Of a DNA stretch of 64,000 nucleotides, positions 10,109 to 19,284 are shown in pieces. Under the pieces are notes generated by a model. That model was given only the letters and a program-made list of their open reading frames with translations. It did not search any database and was not told the origin of the DNA. Each line of letters starts with the position of its first letter. The first letter of the stretch is position 1. This stretch comes from Wolbachia endosymbiont of Diaphorina citri. Its GTDB lineage: Bacteria > Pseudomonadota > Alphaproteobacteria > Rickettsiales > Anaplasmataceae. The DNA lies in assembly GCF_013096535.2 (NCBI RefSeq), contig NZ_CP051265.2, forward strand, positions 1,116,001 to 1,180,000. The letters run 5' to 3'. The position numbers and the translations under genes were made by a program.

Positions 10109-10477
10109 GTGGCACGTATTGCAGGCATAAATGTTCCGGTCAAGAAGTGTATTCCTTTTGCATTAACTTATATACATGGTATAGGTATTACTACTGCGAA
10201 TATAATTTGTCGTAGCTGTAAAATTGATGAGCGTAAGCGTGTTTCAGAATTACAAGATGAAGATATAGAGAAAATTAGTAGTTTTATTAGGCAAAAATAT
10301 GTCATAGAGGGTGAGCTCAGAAAAAAAGTGGCTATGGATATAAAATCTTTAATAGAAATCGGTTGCTATAGAGGATTAAGGCATAGAAAAGGTTTGCCTT
10401 TGAGAGGACAAAGAACCCATACTAATGCTAAAACTCGTAAAGGCAGATCTAAATTGCCTATTGCTGGAAAAAAATAA
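10109..10477 (+). CDS. rpsM: 30S ribosomal protein S13
   Basis: The product starts at GTG with [12 protein letters not shown] and ends [18 protein letters not shown] plus a basic tail, the S13 signature; 122 residues is the normal length. GAGG lies about 8 bp before the GTG. S13 bridges the 30S head to the large subunit and contacts P-site tRNA. It is the first gene of the alpha operon, downstream of a predicted promoter. Confidence 0.97.
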   Translation: MARIAGINVPVKKCIPFALTYIHGIGITTANIICRSCKIDERKRVSELQDEDIEKISSFIRQKYVIEGELRKKVAMDIKSLIEIGCYRGLRHRKGLPLRGQRTHTNAKTRKGRSKLPIAGKK

Positions 10478-10501
10478 AATTTGTTATTATCGTGAATTTT
10501 T

Positions 10502-10888
10502 ATGAAAAAAGTTAAAACGGTTGGTAAGAATACAAAAAAGTTTATTACTGGTATTGCCCATATTCGTGCAACTTTTAATAATACTTTTGTAAATGTGACT
10601 GATGTTTGTGGTAATACGCTTTACCAGACTTCTGTTGGTGCATGTGGTTTTTCTGGTTCGAGAAAATCCACACCTTATGCTGCAGGTAAGGTTGCCGATT
10701 CTGCTGCGAAGAAAGTAGTAGAGAGATTTGGTATGAAGGTTGTTTCTGTAATAATTCGTGGTCCTGGTTTTGGTGCAGAAGCTGCAGTTAAAGCACTTCG
10801 GAATTGTGGATTGACTGTCACTTCAATTGCAGATAAAACGGCGATACCTCATAATGGGTGTAGATTAAGGAAAAAAAGAAGAGTATAG
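10502..10888 (+). CDS. rpsK: 30S ribosomal protein S11
   Basis: The 128-residue product contains [35 protein letters not shown] and the C-terminal [16 protein letters not shown], all S11 hallmarks. S11 lines the mRNA exit path on the platform. The adjoining rpsD gene, often present in alpha operons of other phyla, is absent, as in most alphaproteobacteria. Confidence 0.97.
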   Translation: MKKVKTVGKNTKKFITGIAHIRATFNNTFVNVTDVCGNTLYQTSVGACGFSGSRKSTPYAAGKVADSAAKKVVERFGMKVVSVIIRGPGFGAEAAVKALRNCGLTVTSIADKTAIPHNGCRLRKKRRV

Positions 10889-10908
10889 GATATTTGAAAG
10901 GTTTTTGT

Positions 10909-11976
10909 ATGTATTATAGTGATAATGTTTCTTTCTATGGAAATTTAGATAGGTTAATTAAGCCTAATGCGACTAAGGTAATATCAGGTGATTCAAGTAA
11001 AAAAAGTGATATAGTTCTAGAACCTTTGGAAAGTGGTTTTGCTTTAACGTTGGGTCATGCATTAAGGCGTGTAATGTTATCTTCTCTTCGCGGCAATGCT
11101 GTTTATGGAATAAAAATTGAAGGCGTGAATCATGAATTTACTTCGATCCAAGGAGTTAGGGAAGACATAACTGATATAGCATTAAATATCGGCATGTTGA
11201 GATGTAAGTTAAATAACACGTCTAATAAGTGCTTAAATTTGAGCGCTAAAGGGCCTTGTCAAGTATTAGCTGGAATGATAGAAACTGATGACCAATGCTC
11301 TATTGTTAATAAAGATTTGGTGATATGTACACTAGGTCAAGATGTAGAGCTTAACATTACTATATATGTTGCTAGTGGAAAAGGTTATCTTCCTGTAAGT
11401 AAATATAAAGAAAATGAATGTTTAAAGTTTATGAATGAACAAGATTTAATTGGCTTTATTCCAGTTAATGCTTTATATAGTCCTGTCGAGAGGGTTTCGT
11501 ATAAAGTAGAGAATAGTCGTGTTGGTCAAGTTACTGATAAAGATAAGCTGACATTGTCAATTGAAACTGATGGTACAATCTCTCCAAGTCAAGCTATTGA
11601 CTATGCTGCAAGAATATTACAGGAGCAATTTCAGCCTTTTATTAGTTCTGATATGAATTATAAAAAATCGCAGGCTTCTTTGTCTAGTGGTGCTAAAGGT
11701 TTAGAGTATGATCCTGTTCTATTGCGTAAAGTAGATGAAATGGAATTATCTGTTAGGTCTCATAACTGTCTGAAAAATGAAAGTATCATTTATATAGGTG
11801 ATCTTGTGCAAAAGACGGAAGTTGAAATGTTAAGAACTTCTAATTTTGGCCGAAAATCTTTGACTGAAATCAAGGCAATTTTAAATAATTTAGGTTTGTC
11901 TTTGGGTATGAATATACCAAATTGGCCGCCTAAGAATATAGATGAACTGGCTAAACAACATACTGATGAGGATTAG
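10909..11976 (+). CDS. rpoA: DNA-directed RNA polymerase subunit alpha
   Basis: The product (355 residues from the ATG at 10909, which has AAAGG 8 bp upstream; an in-frame TTG lies 15 bp before it) has the alpha N-terminal dimerisation domain with [18 protein letters not shown] near residue 40 and the C-terminal domain with [17 protein letters not shown] and [14 protein letters not shown]. Alpha assembles the polymerase core and its C-terminal domain binds UP elements and activators. The gene sits between rpsK and rplQ as usual. Confidence 0.97.
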   Translation: MYYSDNVSFYGNLDRLIKPNATKVISGDSSKKSDIVLEPLESGFALTLGHALRRVMLSSLRGNAVYGIKIEGVNHEFTSIQGVREDITDIALNIGMLRCKLNNTSNKCLNLSAKGPCQVLAGMIETDDQCSIVNKDLVICTLGQDVELNITIYVASGKGYLPVSKYKENECLKFMNEQDLIGFIPVNALYSPVERVSYKVENSRVGQVTDKDKLTLSIETDGTISPSQAIDYAARILQEQFQPFISSDMNYKKSQASLSSGAKGLEYDPVLLRKVDEMELSVRSHNCLKNESIIYIGDLVQKTEVEMLRTSNFGRKSLTEIKAILNNLGLSLGMNIPNWPPKNIDELAKQHTDED

Positions 11977-11983
11977 GTAGTAT

Positions 11984-12412
11984 ATGAAACATGGAATAAA
12001 GAAAAATAAACTGTCTCGTTGTACCGAGCATAGGTTATCAATGTTAAAGAATCTATCTATCTCGTTAATTAATCATGAGCAGATTGTAACTACTTTACCA
12101 AAGGCTAAAGCACTTCGTCCATATGTGGAAAAGTTTATTACAATTGCTAAGAATAACGATTCTTTACATGGTAGAAGGCTTTTGCTTTCACGTCTTCATA
12201 ATAGTAAGTTAGTAGTTGATAAATTATTAAGCGTTCTAGCTAATCGTTATCAAGACCGTAAAGGTGGATATTCTAGAATAATAAAATTTGGTACTCGAAA
12301 GGGTGATTGCGCTCCAATGGCAGTGATAGAGCTAGTTGATAGAGATATTTCAGCAAAAGGTGAGATTTATAGTAAAAATAAAAAAGGAAGCAAAGTAGTT
12401 ACACAAAGCTAA
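11984..12412 (+). CDS. rplQ: 50S ribosomal protein L17
   Basis: The 142-residue product begins MKHGIKKNKLSRCTEHRLSM and has TTLPKAKALRPYVEKFIT and the C-terminal APMAVIELVDRD, all conserved in L17. A basic tail of about 20 residues extends past the core, as in many alphaproteobacteria. It closes the alpha operon; yraN begins 11 bp later. Confidence 0.96.
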   Translation: MKHGIKKNKLSRCTEHRLSMLKNLSISLINHEQIVTTLPKAKALRPYVEKFITIAKNNDSLHGRRLLLSRLHNSKLVVDKLLSVLANRYQDRKGGYSRIIKFGTRKGDCAPMAVIELVDRDISAKGEIYSKNKKGSKVVTQS

Positions 12413-12423
12413 ATATTCTTTTT

Positions 12424-12777
12424 ATGGTAAGTAGGTTACGCTATTTTGTAGGTTACTTTGGAGAATTGTTAGTTTCGATATATTTAAAGCTGAAATTCTA
12501 TAATGTTATAAAACGTCGCTTCCGTTGTAGGTTGGGTGAAATTGACTTAATTGTATCTAAAAAAAGGGAGCTGATTTTTATAGAAGTTAAAACAAGTTTA
12601 TTTGGAAAAGAAGTACCGATATCTCATTTTCAGTGTCAGTCTATTATAAATTCTTCTAAATATTTCTTAAGTAAAAATCTTGATTTTTTAGATTATTCAG
12701 TCAGATATGATTTATGTTTTCTTTCCTTAAGGAGAAGACCTATTTATATAAAAAATGCTTGGATTGAGGGATGGTAG
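12424..12777 (+). CDS. yraN: UPF0102 / YraN family nuclease-like protein
   Basis: The 117-residue product has the GExD...ExK pattern of restriction-endonuclease-fold proteins: E39 and D41 in GEIDLIV, and E54 and K56 in FIEVKT. This is the YraN/UPF0102 family, which resembles Holliday-junction resolvases in fold; its function is not settled. The N-terminal helix with GELLVSIYLK is typical. It is 11 bp behind rplQ and likely co-transcribed. Confidence 0.88.
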   Translation: MVSRLRYFVGYFGELLVSIYLKLKFYNVIKRRFRCRLGEIDLIVSKKRELIFIEVKTSLFGKEVPISHFQCQSIINSSKYFLSKNLDFLDYSVRYDLCFLSLRRRPIYIKNAWIEGW

Positions 12778-12815
12778 CTTAAATAACTTAGATTTACTAG
12801 AATAGGTAATTTAAT

Positions 12816-13367
12816 ATGAAAAACAATAATTTAGTTTCATCTTATGCTAGAGCACTGTTTCATGTCTCAGGAAGCAGATTAGGTATTATAAGAAAAGAAG
12901 TAGAATTTTTGTTAGCTTTTTTTAAAGATCAAAGTGATGTTTTTGTGTATCTATCTCATCCTATGGTTTCTCTTCTGCACAAAAAAGAAGCGATACTTTC
13001 TATAAATGAGAACTTGAGTGAAAACTTAGTCAAATTTATTATGGTTACACTTGCAAACAAGCGCTCCCGTTTATTAATTCTTATATTAGAAAAATTCTTA
13101 AATCTTGTAAGGGAAAGTGAAAACGAATTGGAAATTACTATAAAATCAGCAGAGGTTTTAAAGAAACCTGATATAAAAATAATTACTGAATCTTTGAACT
13201 TTCTTGGTAAAATAATAAAAGTCAATAATGTGGTTGATCCTTCTATACTAGGTGGCTTTGTAGTTAGGTATGGTTTTAACTTGATTGATGCTTCGCTTAA
13301 GAGTTATTTGGATAGATTGGTTGATTTGAGTAAAATGGAAATGTTGAAAATAAGGAATTGTATATGA
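12816..13367 (+). CDS. atpH: ATP synthase F1 subunit delta
   Basis: The 183-residue product starts with [12 protein letters not shown], the helical N-terminal domain that binds the crown of alpha subunits, and ends with the [23 protein letters not shown] motif typical of delta/OSCP. It connects F1 to the stator stalk. It overlaps atpA by 4 bp (ATGA). The gamma, beta and epsilon genes that follow atpA in most bacteria are not here. Confidence 0.94.
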   Translation: MKNNNLVSSYARALFHVSGSRLGIIRKEVEFLLAFFKDQSDVFVYLSHPMVSLLHKKEAILSINENLSENLVKFIMVTLANKRSRLLILILEKFLNLVRESENELEITIKSAEVLKKPDIKIITESLNFLGKIIKVNNVVDPSILGGFVVRYGFNLIDASLKSYLDRLVDLSKMEMLKIRNCI

Positions 13368-14905
13368 AGAATAGCATAAATGCCTCTGAAGTAGTAAACA
13401 TAATAAAAGAGAAGGTTGAGACATTTGATAATCCTATAAAACGAGAAAATATAGGTGAAGTAATTTCAGTAACGGATGGTATCACATTGGTTTATGGGTT
13501 GGAAAAAGCAAAGTTTGGTGAAAAGGTATCTTTTGCAAGCGGTGTAGAAGGAATAGTTCTTGATTTAGATCATGATACAGCTGGAATAGTTGTGCTTGGC
13601 AATGACCGTGATGTAAAAGAAGGGGACGTTGTAAAATGTAGTGGTGATGTTGTACAGGTGCCTGTAGGTCATGAATTATTAGGGAGAGTTGTAAATGCAT
13701 TAGGCGATCCTATAGACGATGGCAGAGAAATTAGAGCCAAAAACAAAATGTATATAGAATCTAAAGCACCAGGTATTATTGACCGTAAATCTGTGCATGA
13801 ACCTCTGCAGACAGGAATTAAAATTATAGATTTGTTGATTCCTATAGGTAGAGGGCAACGTGAATTAATTATTGGCGATAGACAAATTGGTAAAACCACT
13901 ATTGCGATTGATACTATTATCAATCAGAAGAAGATTAATGATGAGGTAAACGAAAATCAAAAAATTTACTGTGTTTATGTTGCTATTGGACAAAAAATTT
14001 CGACAGTAGCAAAAGTGGTGAATAAGCTAAAAGAAAGTGGAGCATTAGAGTATACAACCGTAGTTGTGGCTAGTGCATCTGACTGCGCGCCTATGCAATT
14101 TTTAGCACCTTATACCGGTTGCACTATTGGAGAATTTTTCCGTGATAATGGAATGCATTGCTTGGTGGTATATGATGATTTATCTAAGCATGCTGTGGCA
14201 TATAGGCAGATGTCCTTATTGCTAAGACGTCCTCCTGGTCGTGAAGCTTATCCTGGAGATATATTCTATGTACACTCTCGCTTGCTTGAAAGAGCTGCCA
14301 AAATGTCTGATGAAAAAGGACAGGGATCTTTGACTGCTTTGCCGATTATTGAGACTCAGGCTGGTGATGTATCTGCATATGTCCCAACTAATGTGATTTC
14401 AATTACCGATGGACAAATTTTTCTTGAGTCTGAATTGTTTCACAAAGGATTTCGCCCTGCAGTGAATATAGGTTTATCGGTTTCTCGGGTTGGCTCTGCT
14501 GCACAATTGAAATCTGTGAAAAAAGTTGCTGGTTCTATAAAGCTGAGTTTAGCCCAATATAGAGAACTGGAAGACTTTGCTAAATTTGGTTCTGATCTTG
14601 ATGCTACTGTTCAATTGTCCTTAAACAAAGGTAAATACCTTATTGAATTATTAAAGCAAAAACAGTATTCACCTATGCAAATAGAAGAGCAAGTATTGCT
14701 TATGTATATCTTTTCTAATCTGTATGGTCAATTAAGTAAGGTACAGGTGAGCAACATCAATAAGTTCGAGTGTGATCTTATCAATTATTTTCAAACTGTT
14801 CACCCTGGAGTTTTAAAAAAGTTGTCAGGTGACATTAATGATGATATAAAAGATGATATTCTTGGTATTGTGAGTGATTTTGTCACTCAATTTAATTGCG
14901 TTTAG
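13364..14905 (+). CDS. atpA: ATP synthase F1 subunit alpha
   Basis: The product has 513 residues. The P-loop GDRQIGKTT is at residues 171-179; the VYVAIGQK stretch and the later Arg-finger region with [15 protein letters not shown] and [18 protein letters not shown] are conserved. Alpha carries the noncatalytic nucleotide sites of F1. The ATG at 13364, with AAGGAA 7 bp before it, is preferred over a TTG two codons upstream. Genes for greA and ribB follow instead of atpG. Confidence 0.97.
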   Translation: MKNSINASEVVNIIKEKVETFDNPIKRENIGEVISVTDGITLVYGLEKAKFGEKVSFASGVEGIVLDLDHDTAGIVVLGNDRDVKEGDVVKCSGDVVQVPVGHELLGRVVNALGDPIDDGREIRAKNKMYIESKAPGIIDRKSVHEPLQTGIKIIDLLIPIGRGQRELIIGDRQIGKTTIAIDTIINQKKINDEVNENQKIYCVYVAIGQKISTVAKVVNKLKESGALEYTTVVVASASDCAPMQFLAPYTGCTIGEFFRDNGMHCLVVYDDLSKHAVAYRQMSLLLRRPPGREAYPGDIFYVHSRLLERAAKMSDEKGQGSLTALPIIETQAGDVSAYVPTNVISITDGQIFLESELFHKGFRPAVNIGLSVSRVGSAAQLKSVKKVAGSIKLSLAQYRELEDFAKFGSDLDATVQLSLNKGKYLIELLKQKQYSPMQIEEQVLLMYIFSNLYGQLSKVQVSNINKFECDLINYFQTVHPGVLKKLSGDINDDIKDDILGIVSDFVTQFNCV

Positions 14906-14914
14906 GCGGTGATT

Positions 14915-15409
14915 ATGACTTCATCCATTGTTAACAAGTTTCCTATTACAAGGGAAGGCTTTGAGAGTATGCAAGTCGAACTTGAGAAATTAAAGGAAGA
15001 AAAACCTTCTATCATACAGGCTATTTCTGATGCTCGTGATCAAGGCGATTTATCTGAAAATGCAGAATATCATGCAGCAAGGGAGAGATTAAGTTTTATT
15101 GAAGGCCGTATAATTGAGGTAGAAAGTAAACTTTCACATGCAGAAGTGATAGAAGTAAAAAATTTGTCTGGTGATACAGTAATGTTTGGTGCAACTGTTA
15201 CGGTAAGCATGCTCGGTGATGATAACAGTGAAATAGAATATGTTTATAAGATTGTAGGTGGGTATGAAGCTGATGCTTCAAAGCAGTTGATCTCTACGGA
15301 TTCACCACTCGGTAGTGCTTTAATTGGCAAAAAAGTTGGTGAGTATGTGGAAGTGATAGTGCCAAATGGAGAGAAATTGTATAAAATAGTTAAGATTGAG
15401 TTTAAGTAA
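14915..15409 (+). CDS. greA: Transcription elongation factor GreA
   Basis: GreA stimulates the intrinsic cleavage of backtracked transcripts by RNA polymerase. The product (164 residues from the ATG at 14915; a GTG lies two codons earlier) has the N-terminal coiled coil with DARDQGDLSENAEYHAARER near residue 43, whose acidic tip (the D and E of DLSENAE) enters the polymerase channel, and the C-terminal FKBP-like domain with DSPLGSALIGKKVGE. It lies 9 bp after atpA. Confidence 0.96.
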   Translation: MTSSIVNKFPITREGFESMQVELEKLKEEKPSIIQAISDARDQGDLSENAEYHAARERLSFIEGRIIEVESKLSHAEVIEVKNLSGDTVMFGATVTVSMLGDDNSEIEYVYKIVGGYEADASKQLISTDSPLGSALIGKKVGEYVEVIVPNGEKLYKIVKIEFK

Positions 15410-15412
15410 ATC

Positions 15413-16057
15413 ATGGTACAAGTAACTTATCCTTCAATTAGTCTACCCGGTATTTCTTCTGTCGAAGATGTATTGAGGGATGCTAGTTCTGGTAAATTAT
15501 TCATTTTAGTTGACGATGAAAACAGAGAGAATGAAGGTGATCTGATTGTATTAGCTGAGAAATTAGAGCCAGAACATGTGGCTTTTATGGTTAGATACGG
15601 TACAGGGATTGTTTGTTTAGCAATGACTAAAGTTCACATGAAAAGGTTAGGCCTTAGTTTCATGGAAAAAAAAAATGTTGGTGAAAATCATACTGCTTTT
15701 ACTACATCAATTGATGCACGTTATGGTATTACTACGGGTGTTTCAGCTGAGGATAGAACAAAAACTATACATGTTGCTATTGATAAAAATAGAACTCAGG
15801 ATGACATTATAACTCCCGGTCATATTTTTCCTGTGATTGCACATGAGGGTGGAGTAGAGCAACGTGCTGGTCATACTGAAGCAAGTGTTGAGATAGCTAA
15901 GTTAGTGGGATGTAATCATTCTGCAGTTATTTGTGAATTAGTGAATGATGATGGCTCTATGATGCGCTTACCCCAGTTGCTTGAATTTGCTGAACAACAT
16001 AATATTAAGTTAACTACCATTGATAAACTTATCAGTTACGTTCAAAATTTAAACTAG
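15413..16057 (+). CDS. ribB: 3,4-dihydroxy-2-butanone 4-phosphate synthase
   Basis: The enzyme turns ribulose 5-phosphate into the four-carbon precursor of riboflavin. DDENRENEGDL (about residues 42-52), with its metal-binding acidic residues, and GHTEASVEIAKLVG near residue 162 are the catalytic signatures; 214 residues is a complete single-domain RibB. It follows greA by 3 bp. RibA is encoded at 61970-63055, so the two first committed steps are both in the window but unlinked. Confidence 0.96.
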   Translation: MVQVTYPSISLPGISSVEDVLRDASSGKLFILVDDENRENEGDLIVLAEKLEPEHVAFMVRYGTGIVCLAMTKVHMKRLGLSFMEKKNVGENHTAFTTSIDARYGITTGVSAEDRTKTIHVAIDKNRTQDDIITPGHIFPVIAHEGGVEQRAGHTEASVEIAKLVGCNHSAVICELVNDDGSMMRLPQLLEFAEQHNIKLTTIDKLISYVQNLN

Positions 16058-16094
16058 CGTTTATAGATTCGTATAGTTTAAGTGTTAAAATATA

Positions 16095-16126
16095 AAATTC
16101 CTCAAAGTTATACAAACAAGGAATTT
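16095..16126 (+). promoter_or_regulatory. Hairpin that can cover the ribosome-binding site of the M48 protease gene
   Basis: An 8-bp perfect inverted repeat, AAATTCCT at 16095-16102 and AGGAATTT at 16119-16126, encloses a 16-nt loop. Its right arm holds AGGAA, the likely Shine-Dalgarno sequence for the ATG at 16129. In the RNA the site could be hidden in an AU-rich stem. Whether this has a regulatory role is inference; in AT-rich DNA such arms also arise by chance. Confidence 0.35.
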
Positions 16127-16128
16127 CC

Positions 16129-17418
16129 ATGTCTAAGCTTTTTGTTTTACTATTTTTTTTCGTATACTGTAATAGCGCTTACTCTGTTAGTATTATTAGA
16201 GATAGTGAAGTGGAAGCGGTAGTTAAGGATCTAGCGCAACCTTTATTTTCTGCTGCGGGTATTGATAATGATAAAATAAAAGTTTTTATAGTTGATGATA
16301 GATCGATTAATGCTTTTGTAATTAACAATAATAGCATTTTCATTCATTTAGGGCTTTTACAATATTCGACTGAACCTTATGTCTTACTTGGTATATTAGC
16401 ACATGAAATTGCTCATATATCTGCTGGTCATGTATTACAAATGAGTAGTGCTGTAGGTTATTTTCAATCAATAGCAATGATTAGTTATATGGTAGGATTA
16501 GTTTCTAGTATTGTCATTAACCCTCAGGTTGCGAGTGCAATCTTGCTTAGTGGTGTAACGCTTAGTTCAAGGTTGTTTTTTAACTATTCTCAAGAGCAAG
16601 AGAGTGTAGCAGATAGCTATGCTTTAAGATACCTAGATGAATCTGGCTATGATAATTTGGGTATGAAAGAGATTTTTGACTATTTTAAGAGTATTGAGCA
16701 TGAAAACACTGAAGAGTATTTCCGCACTCACCCACTTAGTGATAAGCGTATATTTGCTGTACAGAATTATAAGGTTAAAAACAATATAAAACCAATCCTT
16801 GCAGATAAATTGCTGAAGTTTGAGCGTATGGTTGCAAAGCTAGACTCTTTCTTTGCTCCTATTCATGTGTTATCTAATAAATATGAAGGTAGTTCTAAGT
16901 ATGTAAATTCTGTAATTCACTATAGGCAAGGAAAGATCGAAGAGGCTATTACTAAAGTTAATTCATTGATTCAAGAGTCACGCAATGATCCTTATTTATA
17001 TGAATTAAAAGCGGAGATGTTATACAAAGCTGGAAATTTAAATGAAGCAATAAAAATGTATGAAGAATCACTTAGATATTTATCTGAGAAGAATAACTAT
17101 TTAGTGAAACTTGCATTATCTCATACTTTATTGTTATACGGTGACGTAGAGAAGGCAATTTTTTACCTGGAGCAGATTGCAAGCGTAGAAGCAAATAACG
17201 CTTTTGTCTGGAAGTATTTAAGTATTGCATATAAACGTAGCGCTGATATGGCAATGTATTACTTTGCTTTGACAAAGAAGGCTTGTATTGAAGGTAATTT
17301 AGAGAAATTTATGAAGTACGCTGAGTTAGCTATTAAAACTTTACCGAGAGATAGCTCTTGCTTGCTGCAAATTGAAGACATGAAGGAACAATACACACAA
17401 AAATATCCTGATTTTTAA
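16129..17418 (+). CDS. Periplasmic M48 metalloprotease with TPR domain (BepA-like)
   Basis: The 429-residue product has a signal peptide (about residues 1-20), a zinc HEIAH motif (H92, E93, H96) and a third ligand in ESVAD (E158), as in M48 peptidases. Two hydrophobic segments near residues 108-145 follow. From about residue 250 TPR-like helices appear (YELKAEMLYKAGNLNEAIK). This order matches BepA/YfgC, which degrades or assembles outer-membrane proteins in the periplasm. Its stop is 1 bp from the stop of the convergent VirB2-like gene. Confidence 0.88.
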   Translation: MSKLFVLLFFFVYCNSAYSVSIIRDSEVEAVVKDLAQPLFSAAGIDNDKIKVFIVDDRSINAFVINNNSIFIHLGLLQYSTEPYVLLGILAHEIAHISAGHVLQMSSAVGYFQSIAMISYMVGLVSSIVINPQVASAILLSGVTLSSRLFFNYSQEQESVADSYALRYLDESGYDNLGMKEIFDYFKSIEHENTEEYFRTHPLSDKRIFAVQNYKVKNNIKPILADKLLKFERMVAKLDSFFAPIHVLSNKYEGSSKYVNSVIHYRQGKIEEAITKVNSLIQESRNDPYLYELKAEMLYKAGNLNEAIKMYEESLRYLSEKNNYLVKLALSHTLLLYGDVEKAIFYLEQIASVEANNAFVWKYLSIAYKRSADMAMYYFALTKKACIEGNLEKFMKYAELAIKTLPRDSSCLLQIEDMKEQYTQKYPDF

Positions 17419-17419
17419 G

Positions 17420-17755
17420 TTATTTTTCCCCACACTTGCTCAACATACTATCTTGTTTAATGCTATCGGGTATAATTTTCATTATAATCGCTTTGGCACC
17501 AAAAAATACACCACAAAACATACCTAGGGCAAAGAGAGCTGGCCATGGCATTCTACCAAATATTGCAAGCAAAGCTGCACCTATTATGACTACAGTCATA
17601 AGTGGCCCACCTATTCCCCAAATATAACCAATAATATTGCATATTACTTGGGCAGTTGTATCATTTATCTCATTAGCAGCATTTGCGTAATCTGAAAAAG
17701 ATAGAAACAACACTATACATAAAGCATTAAAAAATTTTTTTATTATATAGCTCAT
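17420..17755 (-). CDS. VirB2/TrbC-like type IV secretion pilin
   Basis: The 111-residue product has a signal peptide ending ANA (about residues 1-27), then a short periplasmic stretch, then two membrane segments with the glycine-rich turn WGIGGPLMTVVIIGAAL and ALFALGMFCGVFFGAKAI. This layout is that of VirB2/TrbC pilins, the major subunit of type IV pili of the VirB/D4 class. It is far from the virB8-virB9 genes at the right end, as usual for the scattered T4SS of Rickettsiales. Family call by architecture. Confidence 0.8.
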   Translation of the reverse strand: MSYIIKKFFNALCIVLFLSFSDYANAANEINDTTAQVICNIIGYIWGIGGPLMTVVIIGAALLAIFGRMPWPALFALGMFCGVFFGAKAIIMKIIPDSIKQDSMLSKCGEK

Positions 17756-17852
17756 TCTTTTGCCTCCAAGTAATAAACTAGTGTGAATCTAAATTTATAT
17801 ATATATATTTATTTTAGGGTAAAACTCATAGTTTGTCCATAAATAAGTGTTG

Positions 17853-18587
17853 CTACATAAATAGCCCACCATTGATGTTAAGCACATGCCCCGTTATATA
17901 TCTTGCTTCGTCGCTTGCTAAAAACAATACTCCTGCTGCTATTTCTTTCCCTGTTCCCATTCTTTGCATTGGAATATTATCTAATATTTTTTCTTTTTGT
18001 TTTTCATTTAAAACTTCAGTCATTTTAGTATCTATAAATCCAGGAGCAATACAATTTACTGTTACATTACGACTTGCAACTTCTTTTGCTATAGATTTAC
18101 TCATGGCTATTATCCCAGCTTTAGAAGCTGCATAATTTGCTTGCCCGGCATTTCCTGTCAATCCTACTATTGAGGAAATATTTATGATTCTTCCCCAATT
18201 ATTTTTAATGAATTTCTTGCATGCTTCTCTATTTAGCTTAAATGTGGAGGTCAAATTAATGTCAATCACTTTTTGCCATGCTTCATCTGTCATTCTCAAC
18301 AATAAGCTGTCTTGTGTAATTCCTGCATTGCATATGAGTCCATCAAAGCCTTTCATCAACTCACTTGCTTTATTTATTAGTTGATTTACCTCTTCAGGAT
18401 TTGATAAGTTGCAAGGAAGTACGTGAATGTTTTTTTCATATTTTTTAGCAACTTCTTCGATTATTTCTTTTTTTGTACTAGAAATACATAAAGTTGCTCT
18501 GGCCTTATGCATAATTTCTACAATTGCCTGGCCTATTCCGCCTGATGCACCAGTAATCAGAAATTTCTTATTCTCTAATCCAAACAT
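17853..18587 (-). CDS. fabG: 3-oxoacyl-[acyl-carrier-protein] reductase
   Basis: FabG reduces 3-ketoacyl-ACP with NADPH in type II fatty-acid synthesis. The 244-residue product has the nucleotide motif TGASGGIG (residues 12-19), NAG near residue 87 and the catalytic set S139, Y152 and K156 in a QANYAASKAG context. The C-terminus, ITGHVLNINGGLFM, is typical. It stands alone; no other fab gene is nearby. Confidence 0.95.
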   Translation of the reverse strand: MFGLENKKFLITGASGGIGQAIVEIMHKARATLCISSTKKEIIEEVAKKYEKNIHVLPCNLSNPEEVNQLINKASELMKGFDGLICNAGITQDSLLLRMTDEAWQKVIDINLTSTFKLNREACKKFIKNNWGRIINISSIVGLTGNAGQANYAASKAGIIAMSKSIAKEVASRNVTVNCIAPGFIDTKMTEVLNEKQKEKILDNIPMQRMGTGKEIAAGVLFLASDEARYITGHVLNINGGLFM

Positions 18588-18910
18588 AATAATTTTTATT
18601 TGTTCCAGCTCTTAACAGAATATTAAAAGACTTGCAATAGATTTTTTCATAACTTTCATTTAATAGAAGCTTCTTGACAAATCTTGTATTTATTGGCGAA
18701 ATTATGGCGGCTGCATGCCTTTTTTATTTTTTCTACATTCGGCCAGATCGCGCTTATTTAAAGCGTTAGCACATTATCAATTACAGTAATAAAATTAGCA
18801 CCATGTGGATTCTTTTGCCTTTTTTTGATTGGTAAATTTCTTAACACTTATAGTTAAAGTAATTTAAGAGAGCCAGCGCGTGACTAGTTCTTATTACTTG
18901 ATCAGTTTTC

Positions 18911-18932
18911 TGGATACCAGTACTGGGATGAC
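18911..18932. repeat. Palindromic repeat, diverged copy
   Basis: The sequence TGGATACCAGTACTGGGATGAC is a degenerate member of the family GTCATCCCAG...CTGGGATCCA found at several other intergenic sites in this window. Its centre is shorter than in the full copies. Confidence 0.55.
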
Positions 18933-18979
18933 AGGAGTGTGAGATAAGGCTACATTCATACTCCAACAGGTATGACGGT

Positions 18980-19009
18980 GTCATTCCAGCACTTGATGCT
19001 GGAATCCAG
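18980..19009. repeat. Palindromic repeat, CCAGCA-type copy
   Basis: GTCATTCCAGC, then ACTTGAT, then GCTGGAATCCAG forms a stem of about 10 bp with a short loop. It is the same 30-bp design as the copies at 23609 and 34150 but with T/A in place of C/G at one stem pair. Confidence 0.75.
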
Positions 19010-19087
19010 AAGTCTTTACTATAAATAATCATATTGAGCACAAAATTATGCTAAAACACAACGTTTTTGTTGAGATTATGGACGAAC

Positions 19088-19115
19088 TGGATTCCAGCGT
19101 CATGCGCTGGAATGA
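19088..19115. repeat. Palindromic repeat, CCAGCGTC-type copy
   Basis: TGGATTCCAGCG, TCATG, CGCTGGAATGAT forms a stem. The same core (ATTCCAGCGTCA-GCGCTGGAAT) recurs at 23666-23692 with one change. Confidence 0.7.
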
Positions 19116-19284
19116 TATCATAGAGTTCATTGAGATGACAGACTTGAATGACAATAGGGACACTAGAATGAAAGGAAAAGAGGCTATTTAATTGTGCTGA
19201 ATTTTACAAAATTTATTACTCCTGCCTGACAAATTTATTAGAATAGTATGTATAGTATGTTTATTAGTGAAAATCCGAAAAAAA

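Larger units (their letters stand above)
18588..19266. other. 679-bp intergenic region with palindromic repeats and no supported gene
   Basis: No convincing coding frame fills this stretch. It holds three copies of a short palindromic repeat (18911-18932, 18980-19009, 19088-19115). On the - strand, a 25-codon open stretch from GTG at about 18832 to a stop at 18758 reads like the tail of a larger protein (KKRQKNPHGANF...), possibly a decayed gene end. A CGCTT...AAGCG hairpin lies just beyond that stop. Confidence 0.6.
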
